From Acidovorax delafieldii (lineage in GTDB: Bacteria; Pseudomonadota; Gammaproteobacteria; Burkholderiales; Burkholderiaceae_C), in NCBI RefSeq assembly GCF_007993815.1, contig NZ_VJWE01000003.1:41021-105020 (forward strand): a DNA stretch of 64,000 bases, written 5' to 3'. The translations under genes and the position numbers were made by a program. Below, one piece after another: positions 36,147 to 44,662 of this stretch (positions are counted from its first letter, which is position 1; each line of letters starts with the position of its first letter). Under the pieces are notes generated by a model, which saw only the letters and a list, made by a program, of their open reading frames with translations, had not been told where the DNA came from and made no database searches.

Positions 36147-37133
36147 ATGCGCGCAGATGTATTTTTGGTGGAGCGTGGCCACGCTGCCACGCGCTCGCAG
36201 GCGCAGCGTCTGATTGCCTCGGGCGTGCAGTGGCGCCTGTCGCCGCTGGCGCCCTGGCAGAAGGTGGTGAAGAACGGCGACGACATTCCGTCAGTGGCCG
36301 AGGTGCAGCTGCTGGACGATGCAGAAGCCAAGTACATCTCGCGCGGCGGGCTCAAGCTGGAAGGCGCGCTCAAGGCGCTGGGCCTGTCGGTGGCTGGCCT
36401 GCGGTGCCTGGATGTCGGGCAGAGCACAGGCGGCTTTACTGACTGCCTGCTTCAGCAGGGCGCCGCCCAGGTGATTGGGGTGGACGTGGGCCACGCCCAG
36501 TTGCACGACCGGCTGCGCAGCGATCTGCGTGTGGTGTGTGTGGAGGGCGTCAATGCCCGCTCGCTCACGCCCGATGCGTTGGTGCAGGCTTGTGAGATGG
36601 CCTTGTCCGAAGTCATCGTGCCCGAAGAAGACAACGAGACCCAACCCGAGGCCCCCTACAGCTGGATGCGCAATGGCGGCTTGGTGGACGAGGCGTACGA
36701 CGACAGCGACGACGCCAAGGACCAGGACATCGAGGCCTTCAAGTCCGAGCGCGCGCAGCGCGCCCAGGGAACGCTGCCGGTGGAGCGCCGCCGCCGGCCC
36801 GAGTGCGCAGATGTGGACATCACCCCCATTTTTGCGCTGGTGACGGGTGACCTGTCTTTCATCTCACTCACCCTGGTGTTGCCTGCGTTGGTGCCGTTGC
36901 TGGCGCCCCAGAGCGACCTGGTCATGCTGGTCAAGCCGCAGTTCGAGCTGCAACCCGGGCAGGTGGGCAAGGGCGGTATCGTGCGCGACGAGTCCTTGTA
37001 TGCGGTGGTGGAGCAGCGCATTCGCGATTGCTGCGCCACGGTGGGCCTGGAGGTGTTGGCGTGGATCGATAGTCCCATCCAGGGCGGCGATGGCAACCGA
37101 GAATTTTTTGTACACGCAAGGAGAGCCGCATGA
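36147..37133 (+). CDS. TlyA-family rRNA 2'-O-methyltransferase/hemolysin-like protein with an acidic insertion
   Basis: A 328-residue protein. An S4 domain (MRADVFLVERGHAATRSQAQ) precedes the RrmJ-like methyltransferase (YISRGGLKLEGAL, LRCLDVGQSTGGFTDCLLQ, VTGDLSFISLTLVLPALVPL, VKPQFE, SPIQGGDGNREF). Usual TlyA proteins are about 245-270 residues. The excess is an acidic block near residues 145-224 (VPEEDNETQPE, YDDSDDAKDQDIEAF) inserted before the GDLSF strand. Start 36147 rather than 36138 because family members start MRADVFL and AAGGA is well spaced. Overlaps metF by 4 bases. Confidence 0.88.
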   Translation: MRADVFLVERGHAATRSQAQRLIASGVQWRLSPLAPWQKVVKNGDDIPSVAEVQLLDDAEAKYISRGGLKLEGALKALGLSVAGLRCLDVGQSTGGFTDCLLQQGAAQVIGVDVGHAQLHDRLRSDLRVVCVEGVNARSLTPDALVQACEMALSEVIVPEEDNETQPEAPYSWMRNGGLVDEAYDDSDDAKDQDIEAFKSERAQRAQGTLPVERRRRPECADVDITPIFALVTGDLSFISLTLVLPALVPLLAPQSDLVMLVKPQFELQPGQVGKGGIVRDESLYAVVEQRIRDCCATVGLEVLAWIDSPIQGGDGNREFFVHARRAA

Positions 37134-37981
37134 ATGCAGCCCACGCGCAAGGCACCGGGTTCCCGGTGAGTTTCGAGTTTTTTCCGCCCAAGACGCCTGA
37201 AGGTGCTGACAAGCTGCGCGTGGCGCGCCAGCAGCTGTATGCCCTGCACCCCGACTTCTGCTCGGTGACCTATGGCGCAGGGGGCTCCACGCAAGAAGGC
37301 ACCTTCGGCACGGTGCGCGAGATCCTGTCCGAAGGCGTGGGTGCCGCCTCGCACTTTTCGTGCATCGGGGCCACGCGCCAGTCGGTGCGCGAGCAGCTGG
37401 CCACACTCAAGGCCATGGGCGTCAAGCGCCTGGTGGCGCTGCGCGGCGACCTGCCCAGCGGCTATGGCGCGGGCGGCGAGTTCCAGTACGCCAGCGATCT
37501 GGTGGCCTTCATCCGCGCCGAAACGGGCCGCGACTTCCACATTGAAGTGGCAGCCTACCCCGAGGTGCATCCCCAGGCCAGGTCGCCCGAGGCAGACCTG
37601 CAGGCCTACGTGACCAAGGTGCGTGCGGGCGCGGACTCCGCGATCACCCAGTACTTCTACAACAGCGACGCGTATTTCCGCTTCGTTGAAGACGCTCACC
37701 AGCTGGGTGCCGACGTACCGGTGGTGCCGGGCATCATGCCGATTTCCAGCTCCACGCAGCTGATGCGGTTTTCGGATGCCTGCGGTGCCGAGATTCCGCG
37801 CTGGATCCGCCTGCGGCTGCAGGCGTTTGGGGACGACACTGCCAGCATCAAGGCGTTTGGCCTAGATGTGGTGACCGACCTGTGCGACCAGCTGCGCAGT
37901 GCCGGCGTGCCAGCGCTGCACTTTTACACCATGAACCAAAGCGCCGCGACGCTGGAGATCTGTCGCCGGCTGGGGATCTGA
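37130..37981 (+). CDS. metF: 5,10-methylenetetrahydrofolate reductase
   Basis: A 283-residue FAD enzyme that makes 5-methyl-THF for methionine synthesis. Motifs are SFEFFPPKTPEGADKL with the catalytic Glu, FCSVTYGAGGSTQEGT, LVALRGDLPSG, IEVAAYPEVHPQA, ITQYFYN and PGIMPISS. ATGA overlaps at both ends (with tlyA and rlpA) mark tight coupling. With ahcY it closes the methyl cycle, so the SAH riboswitch may control both. Confidence 0.95.
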   Translation: MNAAHAQGTGFPVSFEFFPPKTPEGADKLRVARQQLYALHPDFCSVTYGAGGSTQEGTFGTVREILSEGVGAASHFSCIGATRQSVREQLATLKAMGVKRLVALRGDLPSGYGAGGEFQYASDLVAFIRAETGRDFHIEVAAYPEVHPQARSPEADLQAYVTKVRAGADSAITQYFYNSDAYFRFVEDAHQLGADVPVVPGIMPISSSTQLMRFSDACGAEIPRWIRLRLQAFGDDTASIKAFGLDVVTDLCDQLRSAGVPALHFYTMNQSAATLEICRRLGI

Positions 37982-38544
37982 TGGCGGGGGGCACACAGCC
38001 TCCCGGGGCCCATCGCGGCGCTGCCCTGCGGGTGCTGCTGCGGCGAGCGGTGGGTCTGTGGCTGCTGTGCAGCGCCTGCGCCGCTGTTCAGGCCCAGGGG
38101 TTGCAGGCAGAGCCGGATGCGCTGGCCCCTAATCTCTTGTCCGTGCCGGGTGAGGCCATGCTGATCGATCCCCCGGCCAAACCGGAGCCGAACACTCCTG
38201 CCGGGTCGCCGCTCAGCCTGGAGGCGGATGAAGTGGGCCTTGCCTCATGGTACGGGGCGCAGTTCCACCGGCGGCGTACTGCCAGCGGGGAGCTGTTTGA
38301 CATGCGAGCGCTCACGGCCGCGCACCCCACGCTGCCCTTTGGCTCACGCGTGTGTGTACGCAGCCAGGCCACAGGGCGCACGGTGATCGTGCGCATCAAC
38401 GACCGTGGTCCACACACCCGCAACCGGGTGATTGATTTGAGCCGGGGCGCCGCCGAGGCGCTGGGTATGGTGGGCCTGGGGCTGAAGCCAGTGGAGCTGT
38501 TCGCCCTGCAGGACGACGACAAGGACTGCCCGGCGGCGCCTTGA
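37981..38544 (+). CDS. RlpA-family septal/cell-wall protein
   Basis: A 187-residue exported protein. The signal is VLLRRAVGLWLLCSACAAVQAQ, and the double-psi beta-barrel has GLASWYGAQFHRRRTASGE, ALTAAHPTLPFGSRVCV, VRINDRGPHTRNRVIDLSRGA-like segments. Family members are lytic transglycosylases that cut denuded glycan strands at the septum. It has only the core domain and no SPOR domain. The ATG shares its A with the metF stop (1-base overlap). Confidence 0.88.
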   Translation: MAGGTQPPGAHRGAALRVLLRRAVGLWLLCSACAAVQAQGLQAEPDALAPNLLSVPGEAMLIDPPAKPEPNTPAGSPLSLEADEVGLASWYGAQFHRRRTASGELFDMRALTAAHPTLPFGSRVCVRSQATGRTVIVRINDRGPHTRNRVIDLSRGAAEALGMVGLGLKPVELFALQDDDKDCPAAP

Positions 38545-38577
38545 CGCCAGGCTTTGAACAGGTTCTTGTGAGGCCGG

Positions 38578-39465
38578 TCAGCCGCCCGATTCGAGCGTGT
38601 GGGTGGCGTGTTTGTCCTGCGCCAGCAGCTCGGCCATCTGGGGCAAGGCGTCTTTGAGCGCGGCCTTCAGTGTGTAGGGCGGGTTGATCAGGAACATGCC
38701 GCTGGCGGGCAGGCCTGGGCGCTTGGTGTCGCCCGTGACCGTTTCCGTGATCTTGCTCGATTTGACGGTGAGCGTGGCGTGCAGCCAGCTTTTGCCCGCC
38801 TTGGTGGCCAGCGTTTTCAGGCGGCGGGGCAGGTCATGGGCTTCGGGGCGCGGAATGATGGGGTACCAGAACGCATAGGTGCCCGTGGCAAAACGCTTGA
38901 GCGAGTCGGCCGCCATGTCGAGCACCTTGGCGTAGTCGCTCTTGATTTCATAGCTGGGATCGCACAGCACCAGGGCGCGCCGGGCCGGTGGGGGCAGGAA
39001 CTTTTTGATGCCCTCAAAGCCGTCCTCGTGCAGCACGGCCACCTGGCGGCCCGCCTCCAGCTGGGCCACGTTGCCGGCCAGCGCGCGCAGGTCGGTGGGG
39101 TGCAGCTCAAACAGCTTGAGCTTGTCGTGGTCGCGCAGCAGGCGCTGGGTGATGAAGGGCGATCCGGGGTACACGCGCAGCGCCTTGCCCTGGTTGAAGG
39201 CGCCCACCATGTCCACATAGGCCTGCAGGGCGGGGGTGAGGGCGGGGGTGGTTGGCGCAAACAGCCGGGCCACGCCATCGGCGGCTTCGCCACTGGTGCT
39301 GGCATAGTCCCCGTCCAGCCGGTACAGGCCCGCGCCCGCATGGGTGTCCAGCACGGTCAGCGCCGCGTCTTTTTCGGTGAGATGTTGCAAGGCGGCAATC
39401 AGCACGGTGTGCTTGAGCACATCGGCATGGTTGCCTGCGTGGAAGGCGTGGCGATAACTGAACAT
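38578..39465 (-). CDS. rlmJ: 23S rRNA (adenine-2030 N6)-methyltransferase
   Basis: A 295-residue methyltransferase. MFSYRHAFHAGNHADVLKHT is the RlmJ N-terminus, with LDTHAGAGLYRL (SAM site), LLRDHDKLKLFELHP, LVLCDPSYE (the DPPY-like catalytic motif as DPSY) and a late ASGMFLINPPYTL. ATG 39465 chosen because the family starts there. Convergent with rlpA, 33 bases apart. Confidence 0.92.
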   Translation of the reverse strand: MFSYRHAFHAGNHADVLKHTVLIAALQHLTEKDAALTVLDTHAGAGLYRLDGDYASTSGEAADGVARLFAPTTPALTPALQAYVDMVGAFNQGKALRVYPGSPFITQRLLRDHDKLKLFELHPTDLRALAGNVAQLEAGRQVAVLHEDGFEGIKKFLPPPARRALVLCDPSYEIKSDYAKVLDMAADSLKRFATGTYAFWYPIIPRPEAHDLPRRLKTLATKAGKSWLHATLTVKSSKITETVTGDTKRPGLPASGMFLINPPYTLKAALKDALPQMAELLAQDKHATHTLESGG

Positions 39466-39716
39466 GGCCCAATGGTAACGAGTGTGTTGTGCCAGGGGGG
39501 GCTCCCGTGTCCGGGCGCGGCACAATCGGGGGGGCGTGTGGTGGCGGGGGACGTGATGTTTTTGGCAGACAGGCCGCACTTTGTTAGCCATTTGTTGCCA
39601 AATCCTGCGCGGCCATGCTTCATGATCGCGCCTGCGGCGGGGTCAGCGTTTCGCCGTCGCCGTAGTTGCCTCATTGATTTGCATTTGAAATTGCCAGCCC
39701 GCCCCGTCCTCTGACC

Positions 39717-41684
39717 ATGACCGCAAGCTCCAGCACAGCCCCCGCCAGTGGTGTCAGCCATATCGATGCGCTGCCCCCTGGCACCCGCCTGGCGGAGTTC
39801 GAGATCCTGGGGTTGCTGGGGGTGGGCGGGTTTGGCATGGTCTACAAGGCGTTTGACCATTCCCTGCACCGGGCGGTGGCCATCAAGGAGTACATGCCCT
39901 CGGCGCTGGCCGGACGCTCGCAGGGGCAGTCGCTCTGGGTGCGGTCCTCGTCCGACCAGCAGACCTTCCAGGCCGGGCTGGTCTCTTTTGTGGGCGAGGC
40001 CCGTCTGCTGGCGCAGTTTGACCATCCCTCTCTGGTCAAGGTGTTCCGCTTCTGGGAGGCCAACAACACGGCCTATATGGTCATGCCGCTGTACTCGGGC
40101 ATGACGTTCAAGCAAGCCCGTGCCCAGATGCGCACCCCCCCACCCGAGGCCTGGCTGCGCAAGCTGCTGTGGTCGGTGCTGGATGCGCTGCGCGTGCTGC
40201 ACGATGGCAACACGCTGCACCGCGACATTTCGCCCGACAACATTTTCCTGCAGGACAACGGCCCGCCGGTGCTGCTGGACCTGGGCGCCGCCCGGCACGC
40301 CATCAACGACCAGGACCGCAAGCACACGGCGGTGCTGAAGGTGAACTACGCCCCCATCGAGCAGTATTCCGACGGCGACGAGGAACTGCGCCAAGGCCCG
40401 TGGAGCGACTTGTACTCGCTGGCGGCGGTCATGCACGGGTGTCTGGCCAATGACACGCCCCTGCCCGCCACGCTGCGCTCCATCCGTGACCGCATGGTGT
40501 CGTTCTCCCGCATCGCCAGAACCGTCAAGCGGCAGTTTGGGGTGGAGTATTCAGCGCCTTTTGTCGCGGCGATTGCCGAATCGCTGGCCCTTCGGCCCGA
40601 GGACCGCCCACAGAGCATTGATGCCTTTCTCCAGACCATGGAGATGACGTCGGCGCCGGACGATGTGCAGCACTTCGACTTCCGGGCGGAGTTGGGCGAC
40701 ATCTGGGTGGAGCCCGCCGACCAGCCTGGCCCGGGTCTGGCCACCCCCACCGTGGACGTAACCTCCGCCCCCAAGATCGTGGCCGAGATGCAGGCACAGG
40801 CCCAGCGTGAGGAATTGGTGGCGGCGGCTCCCGTATCGGATGCCAGCCGCCCTGGCGATGATTTTGGTGGGGACACGGTCATGCTGGCTGGTCCTGACAC
40901 CGTGGCGGCCGATGCTGGCGACACGGTGTTCATCGATGCCGGCGATACCGTGGTGGCCGACGACGATTCGCGCTTTGAGGACCTGCCACACCACCGTTCA
41001 CCGGGCGCAGGCGGGTCGCGTGCAGCCGATAGGCGTTCTGCGCCTTTGGAGCGGGATGTAGTGCGCAGCAATGGCAAGCCGACCCCATCCCCACGGCGTT
41101 CCCCTTTGGTGGCGGGCATCGTGATGGCGGCGTTGGTGGCTGTGGTGGCCGGCGCCGGTTGGCGCTGGAGCCAGGGCAACAAGCCGCCCCGTGACGAGAT
41201 CATTACGGAGATGGCCGAGCGGCCTGCCGCAGCGGCGGCTTCAGACGCAGCCCTGGTGGAGGTCAGTGCTCCGGCTGCTGCCGGGGGCGACGCGCAAGGT
41301 CTGAGCTCGGATGGCGCAGTGGCGTCAGCCAGCGCCGCCTCTGCGGCCGCACCTGCTCCTGCCTTTGTGGTCGCGTCTGCACCCAAGGTGAGCCCCCGGG
41401 TGGCCAAGCGTGCAGGCGCAGAGCCCGCACCCACACCCATCGTGGTGCATGAAGAGCCCGTGCCGGCGCCGCCTCCGGTGGTGGCCGAGCCCAAGCCCCG
41501 CCCCGCGCCGCCGCCCCGTCTGCCCTCGCCGCAAGAGGTGTGCGCCGACGCCAACTTCCTGGCCCGCCCGATGTGTATTCACCAGGAATGCCAGAAACCG
41601 TCCCAGGCCAATCAAACTGTCTGCGTGGAAAACCGTCGCCGTTACGAGGCCGACGAGCAGCGCCGCCGCCAGACGCCGAACTGA
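39717..41684 (+). CDS. Membrane-anchored serine/threonine protein kinase
   Basis: A 655-residue Hanks-type kinase. Residues about 25-300 are the catalytic domain: LGVGGFGMVYKAFDH (Gly-rich loop), VAIKEYMP (Lys), LHRDISPDNIFLQ, LLDLGAARHAI (DFG as DLG) and YAPIEQYSDG in the activation/P+1 region. Next comes a juxtamembrane linker with four short repeats (GDTVML, PDTVAA, GDTVFI, GDTVVA, near 385-420), one TM segment (SPLVAGIVMAALVAVVAGAG, about 463-482) and a Pro/Ala-rich outer region ending in a cysteine-containing stretch (CADANFLARPMCIHQEC). The threonines of the repeats are candidate autophosphorylation or FHA-binding sites. No FHA or PP2C gene is adjacent. Confidence 0.9.
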   Translation: MTASSSTAPASGVSHIDALPPGTRLAEFEILGLLGVGGFGMVYKAFDHSLHRAVAIKEYMPSALAGRSQGQSLWVRSSSDQQTFQAGLVSFVGEARLLAQFDHPSLVKVFRFWEANNTAYMVMPLYSGMTFKQARAQMRTPPPEAWLRKLLWSVLDALRVLHDGNTLHRDISPDNIFLQDNGPPVLLDLGAARHAINDQDRKHTAVLKVNYAPIEQYSDGDEELRQGPWSDLYSLAAVMHGCLANDTPLPATLRSIRDRMVSFSRIARTVKRQFGVEYSAPFVAAIAESLALRPEDRPQSIDAFLQTMEMTSAPDDVQHFDFRAELGDIWVEPADQPGPGLATPTVDVTSAPKIVAEMQAQAQREELVAAAPVSDASRPGDDFGGDTVMLAGPDTVAADAGDTVFIDAGDTVVADDDSRFEDLPHHRSPGAGGSRAADRRSAPLERDVVRSNGKPTPSPRRSPLVAGIVMAALVAVVAGAGWRWSQGNKPPRDEIITEMAERPAAAAASDAALVEVSAPAAAGGDAQGLSSDGAVASASAASAAAPAPAFVVASAPKVSPRVAKRAGAEPAPTPIVVHEEPVPAPPPVVAEPKPRPAPPPRLPSPQEVCADANFLARPMCIHQECQKPSQANQTVCVENRRRYEADEQRRRQTPN

Positions 41685-41722
41685 CCGGAGCAGGTGCCCT
41701 GAGGGCCGTGGCTGGGGTGCTC

Positions 41723-41752
41723 TTGCGCTAACGCATGGCTCTTTCGTATAAT
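41723..41752 (+). promoter_or_regulatory. Promoter of rplM-rpsI
   Basis: TTGCGC, 18-base spacer, perfect TATAAT (41747-41752), 124 bases before the rplM start. Confidence 0.7.
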
Positions 41753-41758
41753 GGAAGG

Positions 41759-41797
41759 CTTCGCAGCGCTTTTGTGGTCCCGCGGCGAAGACTTTTT
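41759..41797 (+). other. Leader stem-loop of rplM mRNA
   Basis: CTTCGC (41759-41764) pairs with GCGAAG (41785-41790), followed by ACTTTTTG. It falls at the 5' end of the predicted transcript, so a role in autogenous control or attenuation is possible but untested. Confidence 0.35.
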
Positions 41798-41875
41798 GCC
41801 ACCTAAGAGGCTTCCTTCAGAGAAGCACCGACCGTGGAAAAGGACCCGCCAAACCCTCTTTTGAAGAGAAAACTC

Positions 41876-42307
41876 ATGACAACTACTTTCAGCGCAAAGC
41901 CCGCTGAGGTCGTGCACGAGTGGTTTGTGATTGACGCGACCAACAAGGTCCTCGGACGAGTAGCCAGCGAAGTTGCTCTCCGTTTGCGCGGCAAACACAA
42001 GGCCATTTACACGCCTCACGTCGATACCGGTGACTTCATCGTCGTTATCAACGCAGCCCAACTCAAGGTCACCGGCACCAAGTCCCTGGACAAGGTGTAC
42101 TACCGTCACTCGGGTTATCCCGGCGGTATCACGGCCACGAACTTCCGCGACATGCAAGCCAAGCACCCCGGCCGCGCGCTGGAAAAGGCTGTCAAGGGCA
42201 TGCTGCCCAAGGGCCCCCTTGGCTACGCGATGATCAAGAAACTCAAGGTGTACGGTGGTGCTGAGCATCCCCACACCGCCCAGCAGCCCAAAGTGCTGGA
42301 AATCTAA
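41876..42307 (+). CDS. rplM: 50S ribosomal protein L13
   Basis: A 143-residue ribosomal protein of standard length. The core is [35 protein letters not shown] and [23 protein letters not shown] segments. The start at 41876 gives [12 protein letters not shown], the usual betaproteobacterial N-terminus. Forms an operon with rpsI, 11 bases downstream. Confidence 0.97.
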   Translation: MTTTFSAKPAEVVHEWFVIDATNKVLGRVASEVALRLRGKHKAIYTPHVDTGDFIVVINAAQLKVTGTKSLDKVYYRHSGYPGGITATNFRDMQAKHPGRALEKAVKGMLPKGPLGYAMIKKLKVYGGAEHPHTAQQPKVLEI

Positions 42308-42318
42308 GGAGCCTTGAG

Positions 42319-42711
42319 ATGATTGGTGAATGGAACAATGGCACCGGCCGTCGCAAGTCCAGCGTCGCCCGCGTGTTTCTGAAAAAAGGCTCCGGCAAGA
42401 TCACGGTGAACGGCAAGGACATCCAGTCCTACTTCGGCCGCGAAACCTCGATCATGATTGCCAAGCAACCCCTGGCGTTGACCAACCATGTCGAAACCTT
42501 CGACATCCAGATCAACGTGCACGGTGGTGGTGAATCCGGCCAGGCTGGCGCTGCCCGCCACGGTATCACCCGCGCCCTGATCGATTACGACGCATCCCTC
42601 AAGCCCGTCCTGAGCCAAGCCGGCTTCGTGACCCGCGATGCCCGTGAAGTCGAACGTAAGAAGGTCGGTCTGCACTCCGCACGCCGCGCCAAGCAGTTCT
42701 CCAAGCGTTAA
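42319..42711 (+). CDS. rpsI: 30S ribosomal protein S9
   Basis: A 130-residue ribosomal protein. [41 protein letters not shown] and the basic C-terminal tail [10 protein letters not shown] that reaches the P-site tRNA are all present. Followed by a strong terminator. Confidence 0.97.
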   Translation: MIGEWNNGTGRRKSSVARVFLKKGSGKITVNGKDIQSYFGRETSIMIAKQPLALTNHVETFDIQINVHGGGESGQAGAARHGITRALIDYDASLKPVLSQAGFVTRDAREVERKKVGLHSARRAKQFSKR

Positions 42712-42782
42712 GCTGTGGCCCTGCCGGATGTTGCCTTGTGCAGCATCCACTGCAAGGCACTCCTCGCGGGTGCTTTACAGAG

Positions 42783-42808
42783 AAAAACCGCCTTCGGGCG
42801 GTTTTTTC
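42783..42808 (+). terminator. Rho-independent terminator of rplM-rpsI
   Basis: AAAAACCGCC / GGCGGTTTTTT with TTCG loop and a T-tract. Confidence 0.92.
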
Positions 42809-42868
42809 GTTTATGGTGCGCTCTTTTCGTTTTTTGGGGAGGCCTTCCATGGTCCGCCTGTTGAGCCT

Positions 42869-43579
42869 ATGCGCTTTCGCCTGCTTCGCCGTCGGTTGAC
42901 CATCAGCGCCCCCCGGGTGGCCATCCGCAGCGCCTTGCCCTGGCCCTTTCGATGGCTGGCTCTGGCCGTGGTGATGGGTTTCTGCGCCGCCGTGGCGTTG
43001 TGGGCCTTTGAATTCGGCAAATCCATTGCCGGGATCGATACCGTTTCGCGTGACGAAGTGATCCAGATGAAGGCGGAGATCAGCCGCCTGCGCGAAGAGG
43101 GCCAGGAGCGCCAGACGGTGGCATTGACCGCCGAGAGCCTGCTGGCCACCGAGCGCGCTGCCAAGGAGAGCCTGATGGCCCAGGTGCGCCAGCTTGAAGC
43201 CGACAATCGCACGCTGCGCGAGGATCTGGGCTTCTTTGAAAAGCTGATCCCTGCGGCCAAGACCGATGGGCTGGCCATTCGCGCGCTGCAGGCCGAGGTG
43301 CTCGGCGGGATGCAGTTGCGTTGGCAGGTGCTGGTGATCCAGGCCGCCCGCAATGCGCCGGAGTTCAACGGGCGGCTGGAGTTGGTGCTGGCGGGCACTC
43401 TGGATGGCAAACCGTGGGCACAGACCCAGCCACCCCAAGGCCAGTCGCTGCAGGTCAAACAATACCGCCGCATCGAGGGCGTGCTCGATCTGCCGCCCCA
43501 GGCCGTGGTAAAAACCGTGACCGCGCGCGTGCTGGAGGGCGCCACCGTACGCACCAGCCAGACCATGGCCATCGAATAG
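42869..43579 (+). CDS. DUF6776-type membrane-anchored coiled-coil protein
   Basis: A 236-residue protein. A basic N-terminus (MRFRLLRRRLTIS), one membrane segment (RWLALAVVMGFCAAVALWAF, about 29-48), a coiled coil (about 60-125: EISRLREEGQERQ, ATERAAKESLMAQVRQLEAD) and a beta-rich C-terminal domain (LRWQVLVIQAARNAPEF, GRLELVLAGTLDGKPW, QYRRIEGVLDLPP). The order rpsI-this gene-bactofilin-erpA is conserved in Burkholderiales. The neighbouring bactofilin suggests a cell-envelope scaffold role; function unknown. Confidence 0.75.
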   Translation: MRFRLLRRRLTISAPRVAIRSALPWPFRWLALAVVMGFCAAVALWAFEFGKSIAGIDTVSRDEVIQMKAEISRLREEGQERQTVALTAESLLATERAAKESLMAQVRQLEADNRTLREDLGFFEKLIPAAKTDGLAIRALQAEVLGGMQLRWQVLVIQAARNAPEFNGRLELVLAGTLDGKPWAQTQPPQGQSLQVKQYRRIEGVLDLPPQAVVKTVTARVLEGATVRTSQTMAIE

Positions 43580-43734
43580 TGCAAGGTGGACGGTGGATGC
43601 GCTGATCAGGTCTTGGCGCTCTCGCCCCGGCAATCCAGCCCCAGCTGCCACCCACAACCTGCCGCCTTGCTGGCACGAATTCCATCCCCAAGCGGGTCTT
43701 TGCAACCGCCTGGCACTTCAGGAGTCTTCCGACC

Positions 43735-44133
43735 ATGTTCTCGCGTAAAAAGCAGCCACCCATCAAAAGCCTGGTGGCACAGGGCACCAAGATCGAAGGC
43801 AATGTGCATTTTGCCGAGGGCATGCGCATTGACGGTGAAGTGGTCGGCGATATCCGGGCGGCGGCGGACCAGCCCAGCATCCTCGTGATTTCCGAGACGG
43901 CGCGGGTCGAGGGGGCGGTGCATGCCGACCATGTGATCATCAACGGCCAGGTGCTGGGCCCTGTGCATGCGGGAGAGCTGCTGGAGCTGCAGCCCAAGGC
44001 GCAGATCACGGGCAATGTGCATTACAAGGCCCTGGAGATGCACCAAGGCGCCGTGATCGCGGGGCAATTGATTCCAATGGCCGTGCTGGTGGAGGAAAAG
44101 CCCCCACTGAAGTTAGCGTCAAACAGCCAGTGA
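43735..44133 (+). CDS. Bactofilin (polymer-forming cytoskeletal protein)
   Basis: A 132-residue protein. A short N-terminal tail (MFSRKKQPPIKSLVAQGTK) is followed by a right-handed beta-helix of repeated turns: IEGNVHFAEGMRIDGEVVGDI, ARVEGAVHADHVIING, QVLGPVHAGELLELQ, AQITGNVHYKALEMHQGAVI (given here as separate turns). Bactofilins polymerise without nucleotide and place cell-wall enzymes. Membrane contact is probably through the N-terminus. Confidence 0.92.
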   Translation: MFSRKKQPPIKSLVAQGTKIEGNVHFAEGMRIDGEVVGDIRAAADQPSILVISETARVEGAVHADHVIINGQVLGPVHAGELLELQPKAQITGNVHYKALEMHQGAVIAGQLIPMAVLVEEKPPLKLASNSQ

Positions 44134-44193
44134 CCTGAATTCCCGAGAGGTTTGCAGTAGTATTCCCTGCAAACCCTGAACCCGGAGTACCCC

Positions 44194-44559
44194 ATGAGCG
44201 CAGTTGCCGAAAACATCCAGACCGAAATGCCCGCCCCCATCCTGTTCACCGACAGCGCGGCGGCCAAGGTGGCGGACCTGATTGCCGAAGAAGGCAACCC
44301 CGACCTGAAGTTGCGGGTGTTCGTGCAAGGCGGCGGCTGCTCCGGCTTCCAATACGGCTTCACGTTCGATGAAATTACCAACGAAGACGACACCACCATG
44401 ACCAAGAACGGTGTGTCGCTGCTCATCGACGCCATGAGCTACCAGTATCTGGTGGGTGCCGAGATCGACTACAAGGAAGACCTGCAAGGCGCGCAGTTCG
44501 TGATCAAGAACCCGAACGCCACCACCACCTGCGGCTGCGGCTCCAGCTTCTCGGCCTGA
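44194..44559 (+). CDS. erpA: Iron-sulfur cluster insertion protein ErpA (A-type carrier)
   Basis: A 121-residue A-type Fe-S carrier. [32 protein letters not shown] and the C-terminal [10 protein letters not shown] give the three conserved cysteines (C-x64-65-C-G-C). It delivers clusters to apo-enzymes. Followed by a terminator. Confidence 0.95.
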   Translation: MSAVAENIQTEMPAPILFTDSAAAKVADLIAEEGNPDLKLRVFVQGGGCSGFQYGFTFDEITNEDDTTMTKNGVSLLIDAMSYQYLVGAEIDYKEDLQGAQFVIKNPNATTTCGCGSSFSA

Positions 44560-44601
44560 GGGGCGCGTTGACAGGCGCAGCCCTGCTCCCCTGACTGAAT
44601 C

Positions 44602-44623
44602 AACCGCCTTCGGGCGGTTTTTT
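44602..44623 (+). terminator. Rho-independent terminator after erpA
   Basis: AACCGCC / GGCGGTT stem with TTCG loop and six T; almost the same as the rpsI terminator. Confidence 0.88.
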
Positions 44624-44662
44624 CATGGGGTGCGTTCGTTTCGTTTGAAAACCCTGCAAACC

